Shown here piece by piece: positions 25,512 through 36,914 of a stretch of 64,000 nt of DNA (positions are counted from its first letter, which is position 1; each line of letters opens with the position of its first letter). The notes under the pieces were generated by a model that was given only the letters and a program-made list of their open reading frames with translations, had not been told where the DNA came from and made no database searches. A program made the position numbers and the translations under genes. Source of the DNA: Flaveria trinervia (lineage: Eukaryota; Streptophyta; Magnoliopsida; Asterales; Asteraceae); assembly GCA_025506515.1 (NCBI GenBank), contig CM046444.1, forward strand, positions 119,708,930-119,772,929. The letters run 5' to 3'.

Positions 25512-26298
25512 ATGGGCTGTAGTTAAACATGGACCACTGTTCAGGCACATGGGCTGTAGTTAAACATTTCTTAAGGTAATCTTAGGCGCATGGGCTACTG
25601 TTTAGGCGCATAGATTACACTTAAATCTTTCCAAGGCAAATTCAGGCGCATGAGCCTTATCTAGGCGCATGGACCTTCTGTGTAACATGTTTCCAGTATG
25701 TTTTCAACCCAATCATCGAACCCATCTGTTCTAAGCTTAATGTGACTATTCTAAACATGAACAACCTATAATCATTCAAGAATCAACATCCATCATGCAC
25801 ATTACATACGGGTAAACATACATAAGCTTTGAAAATCGTTTTAATACATTTTCAGCCCCAAAGATAGTTTAAAACAAGTAAAAACCGGGGTCTAGAACTC
25901 ACCTGATGCAACTTGGGTATTTCTTCCTTTCTAACCCGCTTGCAATGAGTTCAAATACCTAAAAACAACACCAAACACACACACCCGAGCACATACACAA
26001 ACACATAAACACATAACAGGGATAAAACCCATCATAAACACATAAAAACCACGAATTCTTACCTTGAATTCGTTCACTTCTTCTTCTTCTACAAGCCGAG
26101 AGTTTTTCCCTGCTCTCTCTCTCTTAAACCAAAGAAATGTTGATGTGAAGTGAGGTGGGCGGCCATGCCCACCTTTACACCAACTTTTTCAAAGTTTTGT
26201 CCTTTTGGATACTTTTAGTCCCTCCACTTGGACTTAATTGTCTTTCTTTCTTTTTATTCCCCATATCTTGTCTTTTTTTAAAAAAACCGGGTGTTACA
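25512..26298 (-). mobile_element. Gypsy LTR fragment nested in the LARD, copy 2
   Basis: Identical in structure and both junctions to 21065-21852, so the nesting came before the tandem duplication. Confidence 0.85.
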
Positions 26299-28984
26299 CT
26301 AGGCTAGCATGCTTTAGACTACAGTACTTTAGCATGTGAACAGAAGATGCATCATTCTGATTCTTCACAGCTTTAAGGATAACGCATATCCCTTTATCAT
26401 ATCAATATCTTGTTATAGACAAATCATGAGACTTATTCATCATCATTCGGTTCAGGAACATAAATCGTTTTCCTTTAAACTTCTCATTCACAAGCAAGTT
26501 ACCAGTCATAATGCTGAACCAGTAGTCGCCTCAGCACCAACTCAGCAGCAGCTAGTCGGTAGTAACTACCGGAACTCGACATTACCATAATAGGTTGGTA
26601 GCAACTCAAAGGCAAGCTCGGTACCAATCTAGTGTACACACACTTCAGTAGTTGGCATTGAGTTAAGACCAAGTTCTCAGTAGCATCTTTCAAAACTACT
26701 CAACTGACTTTCAAGCAACAGTGCGAGTGTGCAAAGTGCAAAGTGCACTATCTTCCTTTTGACTTATAAAGACTTAGTAATAAGTCTTGATTCAATTCAC
26801 TTTGGTGAACACATTTATCATTAACAAGATAAATGAAACTCGTCTACAATCAATATTACATTAAGATAGGGTCAAACACATTGACCCTAAATAATATGCA
26901 ATTCACAAATTTTGCCTAGAGTTATTGGCACACATGTATTGTTGTTCCCTTTAAGCTATGTATAACTAGGATACTTTCCCAAACGAAAGAAAAATCCTTC
27001 ACATAACTTTAACAACATTAAGATGGTACGCATCAACATTTAGATCTTGCAAAATGAATTTAGCAAAATTCATTAAAGATAACATATATTAATTTCATAT
27101 GTATATTTATTCACACTTGTGAATTTTTATGAAAATTTCAAATAAAGTTTATTGGTATATCTCATACTTATGTATTTCATCTCAATACACTTATCATATT
27201 TTCGATCTCATGATACACTTATCATATTTTCAATCTCATGATATTGTATGACATTTGATGTCTATTCGACACTTAAAACAATTTAACAACTCTCAAGTTG
27301 TTTTCTATGCAAATCTCTTATTGCACTATCCGTTTAAAGTTATATATATATATAATATATATATATATATATTCGTTTAAATTATTTTCCTCAAAATAAA
27401 TTTGAAAGTCATAATAGAAATTAATTTATTCCGTTGTAAATATTACATGTGTTATTTTAAAATATTGAATACAAATAATAATACAACTGAAAATGAAACG
27501 TAAAGTGTAAAACACTTTTTTAATAATAATTTAAACTGATAAAAGTTACATCTAGACATCAAATCTCAAAGTGTTATTATCTATAACACTTTCATCATTA
27601 GTAATGATATCAATTTTATGGCATGTCTTAGAGGTACTCCCACAATATAATTCATGCACTCATACGATCAAGTTTCTCATATTATTTTGAAACTCTAATT
27701 TGAATAGTCAAAACTGAAAAAAAAACAACATTATGTATACATTATCTTATTCATAAGTAGTTATATTTGAATAATTATTTCTATTCACAACAACCTAAAT
27801 TTGTTTTTTTTTCTTGAATAATCTCATCGAGACTATTATGTAGTTCGAGACGTGCTACTTCTCCCATGAGTAGTTAACCGTTTTAGATTGCAAAACACAT
27901 ATTTTATTCATTCAAAACATTTCATAGCTTTGCAACTATTTTAAAAATATATCGTATTTATTATAGTCTTGATCATAAAAGTCATGACCATAAAATCCAA
28001 AAATAGTATTATTATACTAATTAATATATTTTAATATTTTGATTAATACTTTTGGATTTATAGAAGAAACCGTTTTCTAACACATTCATTAGAGAATAAA
28101 TGATAATAAATACGTTTTTAAAACACATTTTGGTTTATATAGATAAATCGTTTTTAACAAATGGTTACAACAATCATTTTAAATATAACGGTTCTTATTA
28201 CATAAACCGTTTCTAACACGCTCGTTAGAAAATAAATGATCACAAATATTATTTTAAGTTTATTGGTTAGAAATAACCACTTCTAACCCGTACGTTAAAA
28301 ATAAACGAATACAAAGATCGTTTTAAAAACTTTCCGATTTATATAAAATAAATCTAGTTCTAACTTACTCGTTAGAAATAAGCAATTACATAAATCGGTT
28401 TTTTTATATATAAAATATAATCCAGTTCTAACACGCTTGTTAGAAATAAACAACTACACAAAACATTGTTTTTAAGCTTATCGGTTTATATAAAATAAAC
28501 CCGCTTCTAACACGTTCGTTAGAACTAAACGATTACAAAATCGTTTGTAAGCTTCTCGTCTCATATAAGAAAGACAATTTCTCTTTTGTTATTGCAAAAC
28601 ACTAGTTTTAATTTCTTTCTAAAACAAAATTGGTTTTGCTTAAATCATTGTAATCATAAATAGTTTTGAAACTATAAACCCATGATTTTTAAATGGCTAT
28701 TAGTAATTAAACCATCTCTAACACACGTTAGATTGTTAAACATTTACACAAATATTTTAACATATGATAGAATTGAAGTATTTGTTTGGTAACTCTTTAT
28801 TTTGGATTTTAGATTGTACTCCAATCTTTAATAAAATCCAAACATGGTATTGTACTTATGTTATTTTCCCAAAATATTATTTGATTTTCAACAAAAATCT
28901 CAACTAATATTTCTTTAACGTTTCGTGAACCCAAAAAAATAATAATAGGTTTTTAAAATCCAATCACGAAATCTATTTTAAAAT
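26299..28984 (-). mobile_element. Internal region of the LARD, copy 2
   Basis: Duplicate of 21853-24548. The (TA)n tract is shorter here (27344-27372) and the hairpin array is at about 28073-28525. There is no coding capacity. Confidence 0.8.
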
Positions 28985-30719
28985 TGTAGGAAATAGGTTC
29001 ACTTTATATTAAAAATATTAATTCTAACGATACTCTCGTTAGCCATGTGAAATATTATAGTACAATACCGTTTACAAATACGACTAGGAAAATTAAATAC
29101 AAGCAATATTTATGTACCAAACTTGATTCGAACATTCGTCTTTAGTATATATTCCAACGAGTCTTCATAAAGTATTCTTGACACGAGTCTTCATCACGTT
29201 CGAGTCTTTAGTATACTCCTTGACTACAACAAATAACAAACAAAAGATTGACGGTTGTGGTTGAGGATCGTGTTAGACACGGGTCTCTTAAAACAGATTT
29301 TGCGTCTTTACTCAAGACAACGCGTCTGTTTCCCAGGGTACAACAGCCAGAGCAGTATGTACTGCCAAAGAGTTCCTCGACCCAAGAGATCACTAGGTAA
29401 AGTATATGTGTTATGAAGTTATATGAAACAAGATTAAAGATGATGGTGTAGGAAGAACAATTTAAAGAGTACTTCTCTCTAAATTTCTATAAAACTTGTT
29501 GACACTCAAGAAAATAAATTTCTTCTTTTCACTTTCATCATCATGAGTTTGTTTATATACTCATGCTAATAAGTTCATATTAATGTAGGTTTTATGATTC
29601 ACAACCAAAACTCCCATTTGATTTATGACATGTTTTATGAGACCAAATTAAAACTCTCATTTTATTTATGAGAAGTTTAATACCAATTTTAATAAAAAAA
29701 TATGATCCATAATAGACATTTATAATATTTATTAAAAAACTTGGTCAACATAAAACATCCATGTTAATAGGGTTGTTCACGAACCGAACCGAACCGAACG
29801 CAGCTCTGCTCGAACTCGGTTCGGTTTTAAACCGAGCAGCTCGGTTCGGTTCGGATTTACAAATTCAAGCGCAAACTTCATGCTCGAACTCGGTTCGGTT
29901 TTAAACCGAGCGCTCGGTTTTGCTCGGTTTTGTGTTACAATGGGTCGCGGTCGGAGATGGATCGCGGTCGCAGGTTCGCGGCTCGCGGTAGGGTCGGAGA
30001 CGCGGTTGCAGGTTCGCAGATTCGCGGCTCGCAGGGTGGAAGTTGCTGAAGAGTGGAGAGTGGACAGGGGAGAGTGGTCACAGATCGCTGGAGGCTGGCG
30101 CCTAGACTGCTGGAGGAGACGAGGAGTGGACTGTGGAGGGTGAGGAGTGAGAATTGATGTAATGAGATTTAAATGTACTCGTGTATTACAGTTTTGAGCT
30201 TTATACTAAAAATTTAAAATATTTGTAACTAAATATAACTAAATATAATAATAAAGTAACATATATAATTATATATAATATATAAAAACTAAACTAATAA
30301 ATAATTCGAGCGAAACCGAGCGAGCGACCCTTCGCTCATGCTCGGTTCATTTTGAAACCGAACCGAGCCGCTCGGTTCATTTACAATCGAGCGGAAATTC
30401 AAACGAGCAAAATTCCGAGCATTTTTCGAACGAGTTCGAGCGAGTTTCGATCATCGAGCTATTTGAACAGCCCTACATGTTAATCAAAACATGGCTTTAT
30501 TAGCATTATGCAAGAAATTACAAAATTTCTTACAATAATCACCCAAGTTTTACTTTTTTCATTTCGACCGCTTAACTTCGAGCATCGATATCTAATTCAT
30601 CTTAACTTTAGTTTGGACACGGTTAGTTCATTACAACACGAGAACTTAAACCAATAAATAAATAACTATTTATATAACAAATATATAGATATAATTATTT
30701 TGTGTCCAAAATTCCAACA
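28985..30719 (-). repeat. Family A LTR, copy 3 (complete, with MITE inside)
   Basis: Without the 708-bp hAT insertion at 29768-30475 and its 8-base duplication it is ~1019 bp. It includes the 53 bases ending CCAAAATTCCAACA that the other two copies lack. It is more diverged from copies 1 and 2 than they are from each other, with several substitutions in 29500-29760. Confidence 0.9.
29768..30475. mobile_element. hAT-type MITE inside the LTR
   Basis: Termini TAGGGTTGTTCA and TGAACAGCCCTA are 12-base inverted repeats with one mismatch. The 8-base target duplication CATGTTAA (29760-29767 and 30476-30483) is perfect. The other two LTR copies show the empty site (CCATGTTAATCAAAAC). Subterminal regions are full of CGGTTCGGTT/CGAGCGAG repeats, and the GC-rich middle gives a spurious 87-codon frame. 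An 8-base duplication and TAGGG ends are hallmarks of hAT. Confidence 0.85.
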
Positions 30720-31562
30720 GACGAAACGCACGGGGCTCACTTACGCTTTCATAAAAGCTTATTGCCTTTTTCAGCTCTTCATCAAAGGGCTGATATATCA
30801 ATACAATCGACCCACAAGGTATTAGGCTCGATCTCTTACGCAATCTTCAATGTTGCATTTGTTAGGAGAGATCGTAGATAGAGAGAAAATATGTAAAATG
30901 CCTTCAAACACTTCAAAGCACAAGTCCTAGTTATCTTCTCTTAGCATCTTTAGATGCTGCAAGGGCTCAAATAAGTGAATACCAAGAAACTATTTTTAAC
31001 AAATCAGATAAGCCACGGAAGCGAAATCTCTCATAAAGAGGATTTCTGGGGTTGCAGTGTTGAATTCTTCTAATGACCCTTTGAGACTTACAATTGGGGT
31101 GTGTAAGCTTGGTATATCTGGTTTTGAAGCTAGTGATATTTTAGAAGAACGTTATGGAGTGATTCCAGAACTTAAAAGAACACGTTCTATTTTGTTTGTA
31201 GTAAATCTAGGAACCAGTAGAGATGATATACGAGACTTGTGTTGGGGTTAAAGCATCTATGAGAAACATACAACTCGATTCGAGTAAATGATATTCATCA
31301 TGTTATTGAAATGAATACTAGCATGAGATTGAGCCCTCGAGATGCCTTCTTTGCAAGTAAAAAGAAAGTGAGGTTTGAAGAAAGTATTGGGAATATTTGT
31401 GGGGAGTTGGTGTGTCCATACCCACCAGGAATCCCTTTACTTATACCTGGGGAAGTAATTACAGAGCAAGTGCTAAGTTATCTCATGGAATTGAAAAGGA
31501 AGGGTGGTTTTATTATGGGAGTTGCTGATTCAACTCTCTCCTCAATGGTTGTTTGCCGTTAA
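30720..31562 (+). pseudogene. Decarboxylase pseudogene, 3' part
   Basis: Restarts with GACGAAACGCACGGGGCTCAC, completing the D-E-x-H-G-A-H motif of the exon broken at 20098. The PLP-Schiff-base motif STHK is intact (Lys codon 30816-30818). Recognisable family blocks follow: LLASLDAARAQ (in a shifted frame, about 30931), DPLRLTIGVCKLGISGFEASDILEE-like sequence (31075), SPRDAFFASKKKV (31328) and GELVCPYPPGIPLLIPGEV (31399) from the C-terminal OKR domain, with a stop at 31560-31562. Several frameshifts (about 30845, 30911, 31243) and stops in the main frame (for example 30862) mean there is no continuous product. No introns are evident in this half. Confidence 0.85.
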
Positions 31563-31874
31563 TCCATCGTGTATTATGGTGGCGATTATATGTATGAAGC
31601 GAGTATATAACCATCATATTCTCCTATAAATGTCTTTTTAATTGATGTTGTTTTCAAAGTTGTAATGGATCTTCATGAAGGTCAACAAATATGTTAACAA
31701 TTTTAAACCTGTGCATGCTTTCACGTGGATGATGGACCAGACTATGCTTCCATAAATGGTATTTATTAAATCATTTACACAACCTCGCAGGGTTGTATCA
31801 CATCTATGTCATTTTTAAAAATACAATTTTTAATAATTATTATTAAATTAGATTAATGCTACTTAATACTAATA
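31563..31874. other. Intergenic, nothing recognised
   Basis: Probable former 3' UTR of the decarboxylase followed by AT-rich sequence. Confidence 0.4.
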
Positions 31875-31965
31875 TATATATAGGGTCAGGATTATTACAG
31901 AACTTATAAAGATCGCGAGAACTCCGAGAACTCATCCTAACCTTTTGAATTAATTTTTTTTATTT
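31875..31965. mobile_element. End of a (TA)n-linked repeat element
   Basis: TATATATATAGGGTCAGG then ATTATTACAGAACTTATAAAG and GCGAGAACTCCGAGAACTC. The layout (TA tract, GGG, then GAGAAC blocks) resembles the ends at 10131 and 35640. The other end was not found. Confidence 0.4.
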
Positions 31966-32439
31966 AATTCAACAGGGGTAATTTAGTCTTTGGATTTAAT
32001 TTCATTCTTAAATGCACCATGACTTAATTTAGCAAGTTACACAATTCTCATAATTTTCAAACATTGATTACATGTGAATTTTTTTTATTATCTTATTGCT
32101 CTTTTCAAGTTCAATTGTTTTTTTGTATTTTGATCACATATGTAAGAATGCGTAAATTAATATAATAATTGAGTATTTTTATGATCTCAATTGGAGGTGC
32201 AGGTATCACTAATTTATTAAGCGAAGATTTTAAAGATCATGCGCTTTTTTTCGATTGTTATTTTTCAAATGATTGATCGAAGAATTAATCCTAAAAATCA
32301 AGTTTGTTTTTTTTTTCAACCTTCATTGTTTAAGATAAGATTTTGTTATTATCATTTGAATATAATTTTTTTAGTTTTAAGTTATTAAATATCATTTGAA
32401 TATGTTGAACTCAAAATCATATCATTTTGGTTGGCTATA

Positions 32440-32699
32440 AATATTATTATCATTTCATTGTTCCGAATTTGAATTTAATTTTTTCAAGATTGTTACGAGA
32501 TTTCGAGTCATAAGGATGCCATACTGGATGTTGTCAATGAATCAAACCAAAATCATTTTGATCAAAATGTGAACGACATTTTCCCCGATGCAGGAGGTAA
32601 CGATGGAGTCCGTAACGAACGGAGGAGGAAGTGTTTTTGTCATTATTGCCGTGCTTTCACTTACCATGATGCTAGGAATTGTTCTTTGAAGCAAGATTA
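32440..32699 (+). pseudogene. Possible zinc-knuckle C-terminal exon (FAR1/MULE-like remnant)
   Basis: A short frame ends CFCHYCRAFTYHDARNC then SLKQD and a stop at 32697-32699, preceded by NHFDQNVNDIFPDAGG. The Cys-His pattern C-x2-C-x5-H-x4-C resembles the zinc knuckle at the C-terminus of FAR1-related or Mutator-transposase-derived proteins. No transposase or FAR1 core is present nearby. The family call is tentative. Confidence 0.35.
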
Positions 32700-35640
32700 G
32701 TTATATGTTATGATCATTATGAAAGAACGTTAGTTGTTCAATAAGCAATCGTTTTTTTTATATTTCGTGTTTCCTGCATAATTTTTGTTTGTAATTGTTT
32801 TATTTTTAGGTTTTGATATGGTATGTTATGTTTGATCTGAACCAATATTTATTTTTGATTTTTTTAGTTATTGTTGATTCTGTTGTATTATTGATTTACA
32901 TATATGAAACTTTACTTACTCATAGTTCAACCCACATTCCTCTGTAATGATATTTTGTTAACAAATTAGTAAAAGTATTTAATCAAAATATGTTTAAAAG
33001 CTTCTAGGACTGTTTTGTATAATTGTTTTCATTCCCGTAAATTCCTTTATTAATTTTTAATCCCACATTTCTTTTTATGTTTGTTCTCTAAAATTTTGGA
33101 ATATCATATAAATTTTTTATGATGGTATGTTAGATGAATATGTAAAAATAGAATATAAAGTTTGTTATTTTGTAGAATTGCATACTTTTTTATTTTTACT
33201 GAAGATCACATGGCATTTGTTCTCTTGTTAATTTATGCAGTTATTAGTATTTTAACTTATGTTTTTTGTTTCCCAAAAGTTGCTGAACATCACCATTTCT
33301 TTAAGGATCGTCCGAATATGAAACACCAAACCTTTGATTTGTTGTCAATGAATGTTGATGATTCTTCCAATCAATCTGGTAATGTTTTAATAAGAAGCCA
33401 TAAAATAACTATGAAAGTATTGTATGTATCATTTTTTAAAACTGAAATAGCAACATAAAAAATTATTAAAACAACATTCACTGCTTCAAAATTATTAAAA
33501 CAACATTCACTGCTTCAATTATATAGAAGAATGTTTTTAACTATATCAGTTTTATAGATCGCTATTTTGAAGATTGAGGACCATCTTTTGCTAGACCGAA
33601 TCAAATTTTCTAATCTATTCTGAGGGGTCTTTTTATGTCTAAAACAATAGTAGATCTACACATGTTATTAATTACTTGTATATTATGCATTTGAATTATT
33701 CATAATTTGTAATTTAATCCTTATTTAATTTATGTTTATATTAATGTTAGATTTTGAGCAATATTTCTATCATAATATAGTTATATGTAAGTTTTACGTA
33801 TATGTAAATATGTTACTAGAAATCTTATTGGAGTTAATTGTGGTATCGTTTTTGGTACTCGGTGAGACGTGTTATGTATGTACCAATTATATGTTGAAAG
33901 ATCTGATTTTGATGTAAGATTATCAACAATGAAAAAATTCAAAGCATTGTTATTCATAAGTACATTCTTTGTAACAAGTCTGGTAAGTCATATGGTGAAT
34001 CTTTTTATTCTAGGGACTTTTACATCTTCTCAACCTTCAAGGACATCCGACATATAGTTTCTTCTGGATCATCGATATCAATTGGATTTGAAGCGTCGTT
34101 CGTAAATCGGCTAAAATATGATGTATGTACTATGCATTCACTTTTATTTCTACACACACATAAAACAACATAAACGTATACATAATAGTTATAGAAATAT
34201 TATGTTGTTTTTACTTAAAAGAATAACATAAAATCTTACTTGACGACATCATTAATAGCCACACGTTCCACTGAACAAAATATCATGAATCATAGAACAC
34301 CTCAATTACACATCAACAACTTATTTTCTTTTTCTTTTTTTCTAAATACACACCCCAATACACCAGCACACATATGTCATCGCTCATGTTCAACAATGCC
34401 AATCATCAACCTATATGAGTAGTCATCAAGTATTAAACGGTACTTACTATTACGTATAATGGGCCAATAAGGTTTTAACTTTATTTTCAATGTTTTAAAC
34501 AATAACAGCTGGTTGTGCACTAAATATTGCTTACATGTAAAATTGTACAAGGTACAATTTTTCATTGACTACATAATATTTACCAACATACAAGTACTTA
34601 CTTTGTACAATGGTTCAACCTTATTTCAAAGGATAGTTTCATTGACTACATAATATTTTTATATATGTAAAATTTTACATTCAACACAAAACAATTTAAC
34701 AATAGCATTCATAGATTCATTTACAGTTAATAATGTTATTAACAATTTCAATTTGGTATAAGATCATTTCTTACATAAGGGCCCCTTTTTTGCTAAAATG
34801 TTGCTTAAATCCATTTATCGAATACATTCCGAGGGGTCTTTCTGTGTATACTACAAAATTTTAATGACATACGCCTTTTACATAAAACATGGTTTATTCA
34901 TAAACCTTACCAATTTATTTTTCCCATCGAATGTTTACCCATACGTAAATTAGCCCTAAATAACAAACATTCTGACTCACCAAATTAACATCTAAGGCCT
35001 TAAATCCCCAAACTTGTAAGTCGATTTTATATCAACACAAACATTGTAAAACCCTAAAATGCCTACACTTGTTACACTCAAAACCTAATTATAAGAACAT
35101 TTAATCATCCGCATTTTGAATCTCTACAAACCCCCAAATTAAACAACAACTATACCATATTCTATTATTATACTTTGAAATTAAGACTAATTAACACTAA
35201 ATTAACACCACGACAGTATTGCATTACAATCAAACCACATTTCAAGTTCATACCCAAACCTTCAGACGAATAACGACATCTATTAGTAAAAATAACATAC
35301 CTCAATACACTATCGATGTTGAATTTCCCTTTCGTTCGACTTTCTCAACACAATTTTACAAAGGCGATGCTTTTGTAATGTTTGCATACACATAATAAAT
35401 CAGTTTTCATACACAGAATAAGTGTAAAATTACATTGGAGGATTTCATAGTTTCCTTCTCAAAATAAATCAATTTCCATACCCAGAATAAGTGTAAAATT
35501 ACACTACTATCCTTTTATATATAATTACACATTTTTTTGAATTGTCAAATTACATTTATACCCCCTTTAATCTCAACCACACAATAATTTAATCAATGGG
35601 CAGTAAAGGTTTTTACAGTTCTCATTAAAAACAGATACCT
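32700..35640. other. AT-rich intergenic, no gene recognised
   Basis: Contains a two-copy ~29-base tandem repeat (AAATTATTAAAACAACATTCACTGCTTCA) at 33459-33518. A dispersed direct repeat around GAGGGGTCTTT lies at 33622 and 34832. Short frames at 33162-33458 and 33732-34057 show no known domain. Confidence 0.4.
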
Positions 35641-35657
35641 GTAATGAACCGGACCCT

Positions 35658-35685
35658 CTATATATATATATATATATATATATCA
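35658..35685. repeat. (TA)n microsatellite
   Basis: An uninterrupted TATATA run joins GAACCGGACCCTC on its left to a MITE end on its right. Confidence 0.8.
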
Positions 35686-36050
35686 AATAAGAACTTTTTT
35701 TTATGAGAACTATCGAAACCAATTTGAGCCAGTAGTGTAAAACCGGATTTACACATGTGTATAACAAGATATAAAACTCGCTTTTTTTTACACATTTGTA
35801 AAACCAGATTTACACCTGTGTATAACAAGATTTACATATGTGTAAATAACAGTTCGATATTTTTTTTATAACAAGTATATCAATATGGTGAGTGTTGGAA
35901 AGATAAAAAATACTGAATTTTATGGTAAAAAAAATTTTTATGTCGTGAAAAAAAATTATAAACGTTTTAAAAAAGATGGAAATAACATGTGACTTGCATG
36001 TGATAAAAAATATGTGGTTGATATTGGTTCATAAAGTTCTCACGAAAAAT
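35680..36050. mobile_element. Second copy of the GAGAAC/ACACATGTGT MITE family
   Basis: The left end AAATAAGAACTTTTTTTTATG then AGAACTATCGAAACCAATTT is mirrored by ATTGGTTCATAAAGTTCTCA near 36022. It shares with 10131-10730 the block TATCAATATGGTGAGTGTTG then AAAAATACTGAATTTTATGG (35877-35925) and the TTTACACATGTGTA palindromes. The right terminus is shortened. Confidence 0.65.
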
Positions 36051-36069
36051 GTGGTTGATATAACGGATG

Positions 36070-36660
36070 TGAAATGTGGTTTTTGGGTTACATTGCCATA
36101 AATTCATAGCATGTCAACTTCATTTTAAAAGTTAAAATTGACTCATGTCCGTAGTATTACGTGATATCTTTGTATTGAACCACACTTTGGCGATAACAGA
36201 TTTGCGACGAGTGAGATATGTGCAATCAAGGTCGGGCGTTTGGAATTTTATATAACACGATTAGATTAAAAAAGATATGAAAATATGGTTTTTGGGTACC
36301 TTTAACGTGAAATTATTGCATACGTCATTTTTAAAGCTTAAAGTTGGTTTATGTTGGTAGTATTACATGATATCTTCGCAACAAATCAAACAATTGCAAA
36401 ACTTGCGACGCGTGAGATATACATGATACAAGTCTAGTGTTCCAAAAACACTCAAATACTAAAAAAGTTGTGAAAAATTGGTATTTTTGGTAATTTTCAC
36501 ATAAATTTATTGCACGTCAACGTTATTTTCAAAAGTTAAAGTTAACTTGCGTCGGTAAATATGTTATGTGATAGCTTCATAACGAACCAAACGGTTCCTA
36601 AAATGAGCATGCAACAAGTGAGATACAGACAATCCAAATAAAAAATTATTTGAAATTTTC
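36070..36660 (+). repeat. Three-unit tandem repeat, period ~200 bp
   Basis: Units begin near 36070, 36277 and 36470. Each has in order GGTTTTTGGGT (36079, 36287; GGTATTTTTGGT at 36480), a TTATTGCA..GTCA block, AAAAGTTAAA, a GTTGGTAGTATTACATGATATCTTC-type block, GCGACGAGTGAGATA and a spacer. Spacings are about 208 and 193 bases. The units are strongly diverged. Unit length and order look like a small satellite-type array. Confidence 0.75.
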
Positions 36661-36769
36661 CAAAACATAAATAATAAATTTTTATTCCGCCCATACACCC
36701 TCCTACATACGTAACACTTATGCTTCAACTAATACCATATTTTTTAAATTTAGTACTTTTAGGTTGATA

Positions 36770-36870
36770 ATATATCTAAGAAATTCTGCTGGTGAAATTG
36801 CGTTGTAGTGGATTAACGTCATGAGTTCGATTCACTGCAGTTATTTTTTATTTACTTTTTATATAACAAA
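36770..36870 (+). mobile_element. Possible SINE relic
   Basis: TTGCGTTGTAGTGG (A-box-like) then GAGTTCGATTCACTGCA (B-box-like), followed by a T-rich stretch ATTTTTTATTTACTTTT. It is short and diverged. Confidence 0.35.
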
Positions 36871-36904
36871 ATTACTATATTACCCTTGTTCTATAAAACA
36901 AAAT

Positions 36905-36914
36905 AAAACCCTAG
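36905..36914 (+). promoter_or_regulatory. Telo-box-like element upstream of the Myb/SANT gene
   Basis: AAAACCCTAG lies at the start of the probable transcribed leader. AAACCCTA telo-boxes are frequent in promoters of plant ribosome-biogenesis and translation genes. Its use here is an inference. Confidence 0.4.

Larger units (their letters stand above)
20099..30719 (-). mobile_element. Nested LTR retroelement, LTR-internal-LTR-internal-LTR (10.6 kb)
   Basis: The insert begins TGTAGGAAATAGG and ends CCAAAATTCCAACA, so the element is in minus orientation with TGTTGGAA...TTCCTACA LTRs. Three LTR copies start at 20099, 24549 and 28985, giving tandem units of 4450 and 4436 bp. I see no gag or pol motif in any frame, so it is a non-autonomous LARD-like element. 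The LTR style is perhaps copia-like, but without coding sequence this cannot be decided. The outermost 5' LTR (28985-30719) is complete. The other two lack their first ~53 bases, which are replaced by a gypsy LTR fragment. Confidence 0.85.

Noticed and set aside
29880..30143. 87-codon Arg/Trp-rich frame
   Set aside because: It lies wholly inside the hAT MITE and follows its CGGTCG/GCGGTCGC repeats.
19347..31562. Bacterial contamination or recent gene transfer as the origin of the decarboxylase
   Set aside because: The fragment has plant-like codon use, spliceosomal intron signals and plant retroelements inside it, and the family is known in plants. An ancient bacterial origin of the family is possible, but this locus is plant DNA.
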